Shown here piece after piece: positions 24,249 to 33,464 of a stretch of 64,000 nt of DNA. Each line of letters opens with the position of its first letter. The stretch's first letter is position 1. A model generated the notes under the pieces. It was not told where the DNA came from and did no database searches. It worked only from the letters and a program-made list of their open reading frames with translations. This DNA comes from Affinundibacterium fentianense (GTDB taxonomy: Bacteria > Pseudomonadota > Gammaproteobacteria > Burkholderiales > Burkholderiaceae_D). Made by a program: the position numbers and the translations under genes. The stretch is from the NCBI RefSeq assembly GCF_018139545.1, contig NZ_JAGSPJ010000001.1, positions 548,566 to 612,565 on the forward strand, written 5' to 3'.

Positions 24249-26204
24249 ATGAAAATTCTGGACCACGCAATTCTCGCGAAAACTCGGGCTGAGGAGCACG
24301 AGGCTGATGTATGGGGGAAATTTTTCATACCTCCATATTTTGAAAAACTCAGTTTAAAAACTGCTACTCGATCAACCTACATTGTTGGGAAGCGTGGTTG
24401 CGGAAAAACCATGCTTCTCAAATATATGGATTACCACACTGCGTTTTCTCCGCGTCGAGCGACCATACCAAATGAAGAGCTTCAGCATGTCGGAATTTAC
24501 TGGCGTGTTGATACTCAATTTTGTAATTCATTGAAGGCAAGAGGCGTAGACGAACTACAATGGATATCAATTTTTGAAAGCTACTTCTCGCTAGTTGTAT
24601 CAATTGAAATTATCAGAGCCACCCGCACGATCGCGAAGAGTACCTATAAAGGTTTTAATGAGCAAAATATTGCAGAACTCAAATTCAATTGCGCCACTGA
24701 TTTCCATCCTGATTTTCCAATCGAACCTGATAAATTAGAAAAATATTTAGAAGGTAGACGAAGGTTATTTTCAACTTGGATATCTAACATGTCATCGATG
24801 GAACAGCCGTTGCTGCCCCCAGGACGAGCATTCATTGAGGCACTTATTGCGGACTTAAAGAACACATCTGCCTTGCGCGACATATCTTTCTATATTTACG
24901 TTGATGAGGTTGAAAATCTAGTACCGTATCAGCGACGTGTACTAAATTCATATCTCAAGCATAGTCAAAAACCATTTATCGTCAGTTTCACTTCAAAAGA
25001 ACTTTCCGACGAGAGTTCAACAACTGGCTCAGAATCTGTAAACGCTACCCATGATTTTCGACTCATTACACTTGATGAGATGCTAGATGATCAATGTAGA
25101 AATGTTTTTTTTGCGGAAGTATACCTTGCAAACTTAGAGCTCGCTGCAGGTAATCAACAGGGGTATTTTATCCAATCAATGTTATCACCAGATGGTCTAG
25201 CAACACGCCAATCAGATTCCTATCGTGAACAAATATTACGAAACATTCGAAGTCGATTTCCGTCCAAGACATCAAAAGAATTAGCTAAAGCAGCGCTTGA
25301 AGAACCACGAATCAAAAGAATACTGGAAGAAAGAATTGGACGTGCTTTGGAAAAAAAGAAGTCACATTTGAAGTCTAGTGTCTTCATGCATTATCAAGAT
25401 ATTCCCGAGGCCTTAGTGATCGTGCCTGCTTTACTTAGCCGCCCAAAGCACACATCAGAATATGTGATAGATGAACTTGAAAAGTATCGCAAAAATGGAT
25501 CAGGTGCGTTTGATACAACTTGGATTCATAACAATTTAGTTGGAGCATTGCTTGAACTTTATCGACCATATCAAACCATTTGCCCAATTTACAGTGGGTT
25601 TGACACGTTCTGTACGATGGCAAGCAATAATTTACGGCACTTCTTAATTCTTGCCTATAAATCGCTTGAGGTTAGCGAACTGCTTGATCAAGATGTCGAA
25701 ATCTTCACGGTGAATACGCAGGCAAGAGCCGCATATGAGGCCGCAGACAAATTAATCGACGAGATCAAAACTTTCGGACAGTACGGAGAACGTCTTCGTA
25801 TGTTTGTTTTGCGCTTAGGAGGCGCATTCCGTGGACTTCAAGCTCAACAGGCAATGAGCGAGCCAGAGCAAAATCAATTTACTATAAATTCCGGATCTCG
25901 CTCACTATTACAAGATGAAATCCAGTTTATACGTGAGGCGATGAAGTACGCAATTCTTATTGAACAACTCGAGACAAAAACTAAGAGCCTTGTAGGTGCA
26001 GACATCGTTGATTACCAGCTAAATCCAATCTACGCTCCTTACTTTCAAATCAGTTATCGTAGAAAGCGAAAAATCGAAATATCGGTAGAAGACTTTCACG
26101 TGCTCTCGCTGGGAACTGAAAATGACTATCGCGCATTTTGCTCTCGTATCTTCAAAGATGATCAGAACCAAATTGCAACTTCACAAATGGGGCTGTGGCA
26201 ATGA
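24249..26204 (+). CDS. ORC/CDC6-like AAA+ ATPase (conflict-system gene B)
   Basis: 651 residues. Walker A is GKRGCGKT at 47-54. Walker B is FYIYVDEVENL at 214-224 with D219/E220. It is followed by a sensor-like strand FIVSFTSKEL and a long helical C-terminal region. The layout matches the ORC-CDC6 family of AAA ATPases seen in prokaryotic conflict loci. Such ATPases probably sense invading nucleic acid or replication and switch on effectors; here that is inference. Starts 5 nt after gene A, and its TGA overlaps the ATG of gene C (ATGA), so A, B and C are likely translated together. Confidence 0.8.
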   Translation: MKILDHAILAKTRAEEHEADVWGKFFIPPYFEKLSLKTATRSTYIVGKRGCGKTMLLKYMDYHTAFSPRRATIPNEELQHVGIYWRVDTQFCNSLKARGVDELQWISIFESYFSLVVSIEIIRATRTIAKSTYKGFNEQNIAELKFNCATDFHPDFPIEPDKLEKYLEGRRRLFSTWISNMSSMEQPLLPPGRAFIEALIADLKNTSALRDISFYIYVDEVENLVPYQRRVLNSYLKHSQKPFIVSFTSKELSDESSTTGSESVNATHDFRLITLDEMLDDQCRNVFFAEVYLANLELAAGNQQGYFIQSMLSPDGLATRQSDSYREQILRNIRSRFPSKTSKELAKAALEEPRIKRILEERIGRALEKKKSHLKSSVFMHYQDIPEALVIVPALLSRPKHTSEYVIDELEKYRKNGSGAFDTTWIHNNLVGALLELYRPYQTICPIYSGFDTFCTMASNNLRHFLILAYKSLEVSELLDQDVEIFTVNTQARAAYEAADKLIDEIKTFGQYGERLRMFVLRLGGAFRGLQAQQAMSEPEQNQFTINSGSRSLLQDEIQFIREAMKYAILIEQLETKTKSLVGADIVDYQLNPIYAPYFQISYRRKRKIEISVEDFHVLSLGTENDYRAFCSRIFKDDQNQIATSQMGLWQ

Positions 26205-27112
26205 CATCCGCACATTTCTTTTGCAGTAGTCATAACGATGCTTCTCAATTGGGCATCTTGCCTGGTAGTGTAATTTTTCATGGAACAAGCATAGATGAAC
26301 GGGGCATTTTAGCATTAAGTATGGAAAGTACTCCTGAACACGAAAAAATACTTGTCACGTATGATATTGAGGATATGACCTTAAGTGTAGCTGGACATAC
26401 TTCTAACGCTGATGAATGTGTCAAACTTTTAGAAAAGTATGTAAGTGCGCGTCAAATCATATTGGAAGCTACTACGCTGGGATTCGCAGAATTGTTCAGT
26501 TTAGTTCGCGCCTTTATTAGATTGAACGTGAAAACCTTTCTGATCGTTTATGTCGAACCACAGGATTACACAAGACCTAAGGGAGAAGAATCATTTGCGC
26601 TTTCGGAACTAATTTCTGGATATCACCCAATTCCTCACGCGATCGTAGACTTATCTAGCGATGAAGTTGAGGCTGGCGTATTTTTTTTAGGATATGAACC
26701 AGAGCGTATAGCGCGCGCACTCGCTGAATATCAAATGATTGCCACGAAGTCTGTAAAGGTCGTTTTTGGGGTGCCCGCTTTTCAAGCTGGATGGGAACTC
26801 AATGCTATTATTCCACACCTTCCGATGTTATCAGAGCAAAGTAACTTTGACGTAGCATATTGTTCAGCAAATGACCCGGCTTCCGCTTATGATTGTTTAG
26901 AGAGAACTCGTAGTTCACTCTCACCCGGCGCAAAGATGTTTGTTGCTCCAATAGGAACCAAGCCTTGTGGGATTGCAACCGCTGTATTCACGAGTCTTTT
27001 TCCAGATGAGGCAGGTATAATATTTGATCATCCCCAAAAAAAGAAAAGTCGCTCCTCTGGAGTAAATATCTGGCACAAATACAGCATCAAAATTGGTGAA
27101 TCTAGTACCTGA
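26201..27112 (+). CDS. Rossmann-like protein of unknown role (conflict-system gene C)
   Basis: 303 residues, not recognised. The ATG at 26201 overlaps the stop of gene B (ATGA); an in-frame GTG six bases upstream is less likely. Alternating strands and helices suggest an alpha/beta fold: IVFHG-like start, KTFLIVYVEP, HAIVDLSS, KVVFGVPAF, FDVAYCSAND. The C-terminal strand-loop MFVAPIGTKPCGIATAVF recalls the G-T-K loop of CARF/Rossmann sensor domains, but I could not confirm the relationship. It has no transmembrane segment. Conserved-looking blocks (GYEPERI, FQAGWELN, TKPCG) would suit a search. A sensor or regulatory subunit for ATPase B is a guess from coupling. Confidence 0.6.
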   Translation: MTSAHFFCSSHNDASQLGILPGSVIFHGTSIDERGILALSMESTPEHEKILVTYDIEDMTLSVAGHTSNADECVKLLEKYVSARQIILEATTLGFAELFSLVRAFIRLNVKTFLIVYVEPQDYTRPKGEESFALSELISGYHPIPHAIVDLSSDEVEAGVFFLGYEPERIARALAEYQMIATKSVKVVFGVPAFQAGWELNAIIPHLPMLSEQSNFDVAYCSANDPASAYDCLERTRSSLSPGAKMFVAPIGTKPCGIATAVFTSLFPDEAGIIFDHPQKKKSRSSGVNIWHKYSIKIGESST

Positions 27113-27240
27113 TTTTGGGATTAGACTAATTCATGAGCTGTTTAGAATATAGGATGTGTTGTTTTGATGTCTTCATGTAAAATTGATTTGGTGCGATGCG
27201 CTTAGGCTCATGTGAATCGAGATCTCTCAAAAAAGGTAAT

Positions 27241-28506
27241 ATGGTACTTCCTCCTCAGCTTAATCTGATTCGACCAAGTACTACTTCCGACTCATGGGGG
27301 CGGTACTATACAGAACAAAACATTAGCGACATTTTGATTGACTCTATTGGCGATCTTAGGCCCAAAGTAATCGTCGAACTCGGCGTCGGACGTGGATCGA
27401 TTTCTAGTTCGGCTGTAAAGAAATGGGGAAGTGCTCGCCTCGTGACTGTCGATACCGATTATGGAACTGCGCCAGAATTAATAGGACTAGATAGTACTCA
27501 GCACGCGCATTTCATACATGACGCTTTAGATGATGAACTTGCATCTAAAATTGGACTGTCCTTTGGAAGCGTAGATCTTGGATTATGCAATCCTCCTTAT
27601 GTTCGTCCGAAGTGGAGAACTGGTTATGGTGCAATCCTTGAAGAAGCCGGTTTATCTGGAGCCCTTGACTCTGTTCGAGATGCAGGTGCTGACTTATTAT
27701 TTATTGCGCAGAACCTTCGATTGCTGAAACGCAGTGGCAAACTTGGACTAATACTTCCGGATGGACTTTTAACCGGTGAAAAATTTGGCCGAGTGCGCTC
27801 AACTCTTTTAAATCAACATTTGATAAAGGAAGTAATCCAGCTTCCACGTAGAGTCTTTGCTGGCACAGATGCACAAACCCATTTATTGGTTTTGGCAAAG
27901 TCTGGTGGTGCGACACAAGAGGTAATTTTACGAAATTTGTCAATTGAGGGAGTGTTATCACAACCGCTGAAAATTTCAGCTGATATGGCTACACGGCGTC
28001 TTGATTATAGTTATCACTTCTCAAGGAAAATTGCGTCAAAATCCAACAAAAAAAATAGCGATGTCTTGATTGAGAAGCTGTGCATTAACCTTACTCGTGG
28101 TTCATTTAACTCAAGTCAATTAAATTCACTTGTAGTACCCATTTTCCATTTGAGCGATTTCCCCAACGATAATCAGGGAATTACCCCTCGAGTACCTAAA
28201 CGCTTTCTTCGCTCACCTACATCACTATCAAAATTGCCTAGCAATGTACGAATTGCAACGGATGGTGATATTCTCATCGCAAGGATAGGAAGAAATCTCC
28301 ACAATAAAATTTGTCTAGTTGAAGGTGGAGGGTGCGTGATTAGCGACTGTGTGTACTCGCTAAAAGTATTACCCAAGCATCGAGAGAAAGTTATGAGTTT
28401 TTTTTGCAGCGATATTGGCCGTCAAGCCTTGCTCACTGCCGCTCACGGTGTAGGAGCGAAGTACCTATCTCGCTCAGACCTTATGCAGATAACTGTGCCT
28501 ATCTAA
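27241..28506 (+). CDS. Gamma-class N6-adenine DNA methyltransferase with C-terminal TRD (conflict-system gene D)
   Basis: 421 residues from the ATG at 27241, which has AAAAAAGG five bases upstream; an upstream ATG at 27196 is open but lacks a site. SAM-binding motif I is VIVELGVGRGSI (about 43-54). The catalytic motif IV is NPPY (about 117-120). The C-terminal half resembles a type I/IIG target-recognition domain (DGDILIARIGR, CVISDCVYSLKVLP, GVGAKYLSRSDLMQI). Length and order match M.TaqI-like enzymes. No restriction nuclease gene adjoins it; it is 8 nt ahead of ATPase gene E. Likely modifies host DNA to mark self, as inferred from the context. Confidence 0.82.
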   Translation: MVLPPQLNLIRPSTTSDSWGRYYTEQNISDILIDSIGDLRPKVIVELGVGRGSISSSAVKKWGSARLVTVDTDYGTAPELIGLDSTQHAHFIHDALDDELASKIGLSFGSVDLGLCNPPYVRPKWRTGYGAILEEAGLSGALDSVRDAGADLLFIAQNLRLLKRSGKLGLILPDGLLTGEKFGRVRSTLLNQHLIKEVIQLPRRVFAGTDAQTHLLVLAKSGGATQEVILRNLSIEGVLSQPLKISADMATRRLDYSYHFSRKIASKSNKKNSDVLIEKLCINLTRGSFNSSQLNSLVVPIFHLSDFPNDNQGITPRVPKRFLRSPTSLSKLPSNVRIATDGDILIARIGRNLHNKICLVEGGGCVISDCVYSLKVLPKHREKVMSFFCSDIGRQALLTAAHGVGAKYLSRSDLMQITVPI

Positions 28507-28513
28507 ATCAAAA

Positions 28514-30250
28514 ATGAAAATCATTGAAACAAACAGTGTTCCGAACGAGGAGTATTCAGCACTTGAGCAGAGAGCCGACTATATACCGGCTGCTGACTTA
28601 ATATCGGAAACTGCTCCAGATAGTGAAATTTTCAGGAGTGTATTAAGAGCCTTGTTAGCTCCTTCACTAAAGACCATAGTTGGGCCGCGCGGATGTGGGA
28701 AAACTCATATGATGCGCTATGCATGGATAACCTGTCTAAACGATCAAACTAAACCATTTGCGGTGTACGTCTCGTTTAATAAATACTACCGTTTGGAACC
28801 ACTACTCGTCTCTCGCGCATCTCCACCAGATGAGTTTCATGCATGGTCGTTGGGCTTGGTAATATTGGCCACATATGGAAGCCTCGATTTCATTGGGAAG
28901 GGAAATTCTGATGTGCCACAACTTGAAACGACATTTGGATTACAAAAAAGTAAACTTGAGTCACTGATTGCTGCTCTCGAGAGAAATCAACCACTATCAC
29001 CAGAAGAGGTTGTACTTTCAAGATTGATTACAGTTACCAAAGTGCAACAATTATTAGAGGCCGCATCGTCTATTGCAGGTCGAAAACGTACAGTGCTTTT
29101 ACTAGACGACGCCGCATTAACACTGACACCAGCATATCTTATCGAATTATTGGATGTAGTACGCGCTCTTAAAACCTCAACTATTGCTCCTAAAGCTTCA
29201 GTTTATCCAGGCACAACCGAATATAGTCCACGCTTTCACACCGGACAAGATAGCACAGATGTATTTGTTTGGACTTCTGTTGAGGCAGAAGAGTATGCCA
29301 CTAGCATGGATCAGATCGCTCGTTGCCGTTTTTTAGATTTCGACCAACTACCTAGGGAAATTATCGAGATTTTTCGCTTTGCTGCTTTTGGTATTCCAAG
29401 AGCTTACCTTACTATGTTGCAAGCATTCAAAGAAAACCCTAGTAAATATACACAATCAAAAGTCAATCAGGTTATTGAAGCTCATCTCTCTGCCCGTCTT
29501 GCTGAATTTAGATCTCTTTCAACCAAAGTCCCAAAACTTGCTCATCTTTTAAGTACAGGTGAACAAATTTTAAATGGAATGGTGAAGGCCATAAAGGACT
29601 CAAATGTTAATCGGGATATAGTCCAACTAACTGTAGGGGTACCGAAAGAAGACCTCACGCCAATTGTCCATAGAATGTTTCAACTACTCATTGAAGCAGG
29701 ATTGATCTTTGACGCCAAAGAAGTTAAACATGGGACTCCAGAAAGAATATATCGGAGATTCATCCCTCATGGGGCAGCACTTTTGAACAACCGAGCACTT
29801 ACTTCAAATGATGCTGGAGGGACACTAAAGAGTACAGTTGAGGCAATTCATGCCCGCCGTGCAAAGCACCCCATAAGAAAAAAATTGGAAAAATATGTCG
29901 ATGTACCGTCTGCACTCGGTGAACTAGATTTCGCACTACCACCATGCCCAAGATGTGGTGAAAAACGCGTCAATGAAACTCAAAAATTTTGTGTTAACTG
30001 TGGCACTCAATTAGTTGCAGTTTCTACTTTTGATGCTTGTATGAACGTACAAATCGAGAAGGTGCCAGGACTCACTGAATTTCAAATTAGGCAAATGAAA
30101 AATGATTTGCCACAACTTCAGACAATTAGAGACTATTTAGCTATGCAAAACCCAGTAGCAGAATTATTAACCGTATATGGTTTTGGTCGACGTCGAAGTA
30201 CAAGAATTGCAGATGTACTTCTTAGTTTCGTAGATGACTTTCTTTCCTAG
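28514..30250 (+). CDS. Second ORC/CDC6-like ATPase with C-terminal zinc ribbon (conflict-system gene E)
   Basis: 578 residues. Walker A is GPRGCGKT at 57-64. The Walker B-like strand is TVLLLDDAAL (about 193-202) with D198/D199, i.e. DD-A rather than DE. A winged-helix-like region (about 370-430, VPKEDLTPIVHRMFQLLIEAGLI) precedes a zinc ribbon with C478, C481, C493 and C496 (CPRCGEK ... CVNCGTQ). The tail resembles a helix-hairpin DNA-binding segment (VYGFGRRRSTRIADVLLSF). Distant from ATPase B in sequence but with the same front architecture. Four nt separate it from gene F. Likely a DNA-engaging ATPase; target unknown. Confidence 0.75.
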   Translation: MKIIETNSVPNEEYSALEQRADYIPAADLISETAPDSEIFRSVLRALLAPSLKTIVGPRGCGKTHMMRYAWITCLNDQTKPFAVYVSFNKYYRLEPLLVSRASPPDEFHAWSLGLVILATYGSLDFIGKGNSDVPQLETTFGLQKSKLESLIAALERNQPLSPEEVVLSRLITVTKVQQLLEAASSIAGRKRTVLLLDDAALTLTPAYLIELLDVVRALKTSTIAPKASVYPGTTEYSPRFHTGQDSTDVFVWTSVEAEEYATSMDQIARCRFLDFDQLPREIIEIFRFAAFGIPRAYLTMLQAFKENPSKYTQSKVNQVIEAHLSARLAEFRSLSTKVPKLAHLLSTGEQILNGMVKAIKDSNVNRDIVQLTVGVPKEDLTPIVHRMFQLLIEAGLIFDAKEVKHGTPERIYRRFIPHGAALLNNRALTSNDAGGTLKSTVEAIHARRAKHPIRKKLEKYVDVPSALGELDFALPPCPRCGEKRVNETQKFCVNCGTQLVAVSTFDACMNVQIEKVPGLTEFQIRQMKNDLPQLQTIRDYLAMQNPVAELLTVYGFGRRRSTRIADVLLSFVDDFLS

Positions 30251-30253
30251 AAT

Positions 30254-31129
30254 ATGGCGACCTCAAATGTTTCAGCGGATTATTCCGCAATCACAAATAT
30301 TGGATTGCTGGGAATCAGCCCTTGCCCAGACACCGTTAGCCTATTTGATTGTAATTATTCAGAGGTATCCACTTCAGCAGTTGACATCTATATCGAAAAT
30401 TGTAGAGAAATAAATAAACTTTGGGCTGGTTCAAGTAGTGTTTCTCCGGAATTTTCTAGACTGTTACTCCTTGGTTACGTATCTGCAGTAGAAAGCTATT
30501 TTAGAACAATTATTAGCACCGTAATCAATACAGATGATAAAGCTCGCGCAGATGCACATACATATACTATCTCGTTTGGTGCAGTACTCTTTCAGAATAA
30601 GCAATCTATGGCAGAAGCACTTCTCGAGGGCATTTCATTTGCGAGCGAAGAAGCTATAAGAAAGGCTTTCTTAAAGTTTCTTGCAATCAAAGATATCCCG
30701 GAAGACATTAAGTCATTACTTCTAGAATTTGAAAAAATTTGTCATATGCGGCATTGTTGCGTTCATCGTTTTGGGAAACTTGGTACACAAAATGGAATCG
30801 CACTAGGCCTAGAACGCCATAAGCGAGTACTTGAAAAGCCGTTAACTCTTGGAAAAGATGCGCTTGGAGATATTGCATCTTGGTTAATGTCATTTGTGAA
30901 GGCGATTAACAATTTCATGTTTAGGACTCTGCTTGATCGAAGTAATAGTGATAAAAATCCCTATAAAATAAATTGGACTTGGAATTATTCCAAAGATCGT
31001 GCAATCTTTTTAAGATTTTATAAAATGTTTGCATCAATTAAAGATGGCACTCCATCGCCAAGTATAAATGAGCTTTACCAAAGATTCCTTCTTGCAAGAA
31101 AACCCAGACCAAAAGCCCCAGGTAATTAA
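30254..31129 (+). CDS. HEPN-like protein with R-x4-H motif, putative RNase effector (conflict-system gene F)
   Basis: 291 residues, mainly helical. It carries MRHCCVHRFGKL with R166 and H171, matching the R-x4-H active-site motif of HEPN ribonucleases. A preceding helix (RLLLLGYVSAVESYFRTIISTVI, quoted in part; about 69-90) fits the paired-helix HEPN core, as in RiboL-PSP-HEPN and MAE_28990-type families. HEPN RNases act in toxin-antitoxin, CRISPR and abortive infection systems, so this is the best effector candidate of the operon. It starts 4 nt after gene E and ends the operon. Activity is inferred from the motif and helix pattern only. Confidence 0.68.
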   Translation: MATSNVSADYSAITNIGLLGISPCPDTVSLFDCNYSEVSTSAVDIYIENCREINKLWAGSSSVSPEFSRLLLLGYVSAVESYFRTIISTVINTDDKARADAHTYTISFGAVLFQNKQSMAEALLEGISFASEEAIRKAFLKFLAIKDIPEDIKSLLLEFEKICHMRHCCVHRFGKLGTQNGIALGLERHKRVLEKPLTLGKDALGDIASWLMSFVKAINNFMFRTLLDRSNSDKNPYKINWTWNYSKDRAIFLRFYKMFASIKDGTPSPSINELYQRFLLARKPRPKAPGN

Positions 31130-31180
31130 TTAGAACATAAGTTTTGGCTCGACAGATCGAAAAGACCACAGTTGAACGAA

Positions 31181-32221
31181 CTAAACCTCTGATCGCCCAT
31201 AGGCTCGTTTCGCTCGCCTCGCATCTTTCACGAATACATTAGGCAAAAAATAGAAATCCTTCAACATCAAGTATTCCAAATCAGCTGATAAACTTCTTAA
31301 GACATCATTTTCGTTTGCGGCAATAACACCTACCCCTGACGAGCGCCGCATCGTAACGCCCTTTTTACAGATCAAATAACTGCCCTGATTATTTGTTACT
31401 GATTCCGCCCAAAACTTGCCAAATTTATCCGCAATAAAATCGGTCAACAACAAATCAGATTTCTCTAGCAGTAGAACAAAATGAAAATAAGTACCTTTCA
31501 ATTTCGAATACTCAAGCTTCCAGATATAGCCGATCACATTTCTAAAAAGCGCATTGCGATGATTATCTTTCAAAAAAATCTTAAGCAACGCATGCGCAGC
31601 ATCTATGTCAACTGGCTGTGGGTTAGGACACCGTGAAGTCAGCAAATCGATACGAACAATATGCAGTTGTGCATGCATTTTAAAAAGCGATGAAATATGC
31701 GATGAAACACTTTGGCAGTTATGCACCGCACTTTTTCTCCGACTGTCCAATCGCCTCCGGTAATCATCTCCCTTAGCCGCCTCCATAAGTTTTACAATAA
31801 TCTCATTGTAAGAATCGATCGCGCAAACATTTGATCGTCGTCCACTAGATCGTAAAAACTGACCAACCTGATCCCAAAACAGTTCGACTTGTTCACTGTA
31901 ACGAAATGGCCGTTTAAACTCTAACTCGTCAAACATTTCAGAAAACTTATCAAAGTATTTAGCCAGCCGCTTCTGAGTCAGGTCAGTCGAAGATTTTTCT
32001 CCAAGATATAGGCTACTTCTGATTTCAAACTCAACAGAAGTAATGAAATTCATGAATTCATGAATTTTGGCAATCACTTTGAAGTGATCCGACAATTCAT
32101 CGTCCTCAAAAATCATACGTTCTTTGCCAATACCAGCCACTACTCTAAAATTGTCTGCCGCGATCCTGGGATAAATTTCAGAACTTGCGAAATCAAGATG
32201 TGAGATGTTTATCTTATTCAT
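31181..32221 (-). CDS. Inovirus-Gp2/YagK-YfjJ-like protein, HUH motif degenerate
   Basis: 346 residues from the ATG at 32219-32221, 10 nt past the stop of the upstream paralogue. The frame is open to 32272 but would overlap that gene. It resembles Inovirus Gp2 replication-initiator-like proteins: HIVRIDLL (strand 1) and GYIWKLEYSKLKGTYFHFVLLL (quoted in part). Where the paralogue has H-x-H, this copy reads YFHF, so the first metal-binding His seems lost. It is convergent with the HEPN gene. Perhaps a non-catalytic partner of the gene upstream. Confidence 0.7.
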   Translation of the reverse strand: MNKINISHLDFASSEIYPRIAADNFRVVAGIGKERMIFEDDELSDHFKVIAKIHEFMNFITSVEFEIRSSLYLGEKSSTDLTQKRLAKYFDKFSEMFDELEFKRPFRYSEQVELFWDQVGQFLRSSGRRSNVCAIDSYNEIIVKLMEAAKGDDYRRRLDSRRKSAVHNCQSVSSHISSLFKMHAQLHIVRIDLLTSRCPNPQPVDIDAAHALLKIFLKDNHRNALFRNVIGYIWKLEYSKLKGTYFHFVLLLEKSDLLLTDFIADKFGKFWAESVTNNQGSYLICKKGVTMRRSSGVGVIAANENDVLRSLSADLEYLMLKDFYFLPNVFVKDARRAKRAYGRSEV

Positions 32222-32231
32222 CAGGAAAATA

Positions 32232-33368
32232 TTAAATCGATTCAACTTCCAATTGATCAGAGACAGAGGCAATCATAATTGTTCTTGGCCGCCCTCTTCT
32301 GACTTCATTGATTTTCGGAAAATGCTGCTTCCTGATGATTTTACGATATGGCTCAGCGTCTGATCGGATCATTTGCTGCTCTTTGCAGACGTAGTGAATC
32401 ACCATATTCAACAAATTGACTTGTAAATCATATTCTTGCCAATGTATCGGACCAATCCCACAAATTCCTTTCTGACGATATTGTTCAATTTTCGCATTCA
32501 CGTTCCAATAAGTGCCGCGACCAAGTGTGATTTTGTTTTGCCAATAATCACCTATCTGCTTAGCATGACCAATGTGATTTGCACCGTTACGCCTTGCCCC
32601 ATTAAAAAATAGAACTGAATGAATATGAATTCCTCGATCCACACCATACTCCACTTTAAATATGTAACCGAGCATGTGATCAAACATCGCATTATTACGC
32701 ATGTTAGCAACCAAGTGATCTAAGTCATCCAAAGCCTCAGAAAGACTCACTGTTCTCGCTATCCCCTTCTGGTACTCAAAATCAATCCTTAACACAACGA
32801 TTCGGCTATGCGCTTTAAATAATGCCTGTACAAAGCTTGTGTATTCTCCTTCCCTGTAGTTGATCAGTCTAAGGGTTCTTATCAACTTAGTTTTAAATCC
32901 AGCGCTATTTCCCTCCCGATATATGACACCTATAAACTGAACGAATAAAGTCCAATGCTCATCAGATTGTGTATTGAAATCCACCTTACTCAAACGACTA
33001 CCAGCAACGTCATCACAGATCATCCCCAAAATTTCACATGAGTCAATAAACAAGTTAATACAATTCGTGTATCTGTATCTCCTTGGAAGCTGACAGATTG
33101 CATAAAGAAAACCAGGCATTCGAATAAACCCTGTCACAAACCACCTCGGGACATTACCGTCAGTTCGGTTCAACGTTAGCAAAGTATCCATCTGCTTTGT
33201 TTTGATTACATCAATTACAAAGAACTCCAGCTTTTCCAAATAGTCTGAATTCTCCATTGTCTTGCCATACTTTGTCTTCATGACATTCATTTCATTCTTT
33301 TGTCTAGATGACAAAGTAGTACTCTCAAGAAGTATTGCTTCTTGAACATTTATAGTTTCGACTTCCAT
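32232..33368 (-). CDS. Inovirus-Gp2/YagK-YfjJ-like replication protein with HUH motif
   Basis: 378 residues from the ATG at 33366-33368; an in-frame GTG is four codons upstream. The core has IVVLRIDFEY and GYIFKVEYGVDRGIHIHSVL. HIH is the His-hydrophobic-His metal site of HUH endonucleases, and YWQNKITLGRGTYWNV follows. A catalytic Tyr candidate is in MVIHYVCKEQQ. These proteins are common on genomic islands and filamentous phages and may start rolling-circle replication. A basic C-terminus (RRGRPR) could bind DNA. It lies next to an AT-rich repeat region that could be its origin; that link is inferred. Confidence 0.75.
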   Translation of the reverse strand: MEVETINVQEAILLESTTLSSRQKNEMNVMKTKYGKTMENSDYLEKLEFFVIDVIKTKQMDTLLTLNRTDGNVPRWFVTGFIRMPGFLYAICQLPRRYRYTNCINLFIDSCEILGMICDDVAGSRLSKVDFNTQSDEHWTLFVQFIGVIYREGNSAGFKTKLIRTLRLINYREGEYTSFVQALFKAHSRIVVLRIDFEYQKGIARTVSLSEALDDLDHLVANMRNNAMFDHMLGYIFKVEYGVDRGIHIHSVLFFNGARRNGANHIGHAKQIGDYWQNKITLGRGTYWNVNAKIEQYRQKGICGIGPIHWQEYDLQVNLLNMVIHYVCKEQQMIRSDAEPYRKIIRKQHFPKINEVRRGRPRTIMIASVSDQLEVESI

Positions 33369-33464
33369 ACTTAGGGTCACTTAAAGAATAGTGCCTTTCA
33401 CTTGTTTGTTTAATGACAAATGAACGAGCGAGATTCATCACTCTTTGAAGAGTGATCATCATTG

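Noticed and set aside
27196..27240. Upstream start for the methyltransferase gene
   Set aside because: The ATG at 27241 has a clear ribosome binding site, and the first 15 codons of the longer frame look unrelated to the family.
27241..31129. BREX system
   Set aside because: There is a methyltransferase and large ATPases, but no PglZ phosphatase, BrxL protease or BrxA/B gene, and the methyltransferase is far shorter than PglX.
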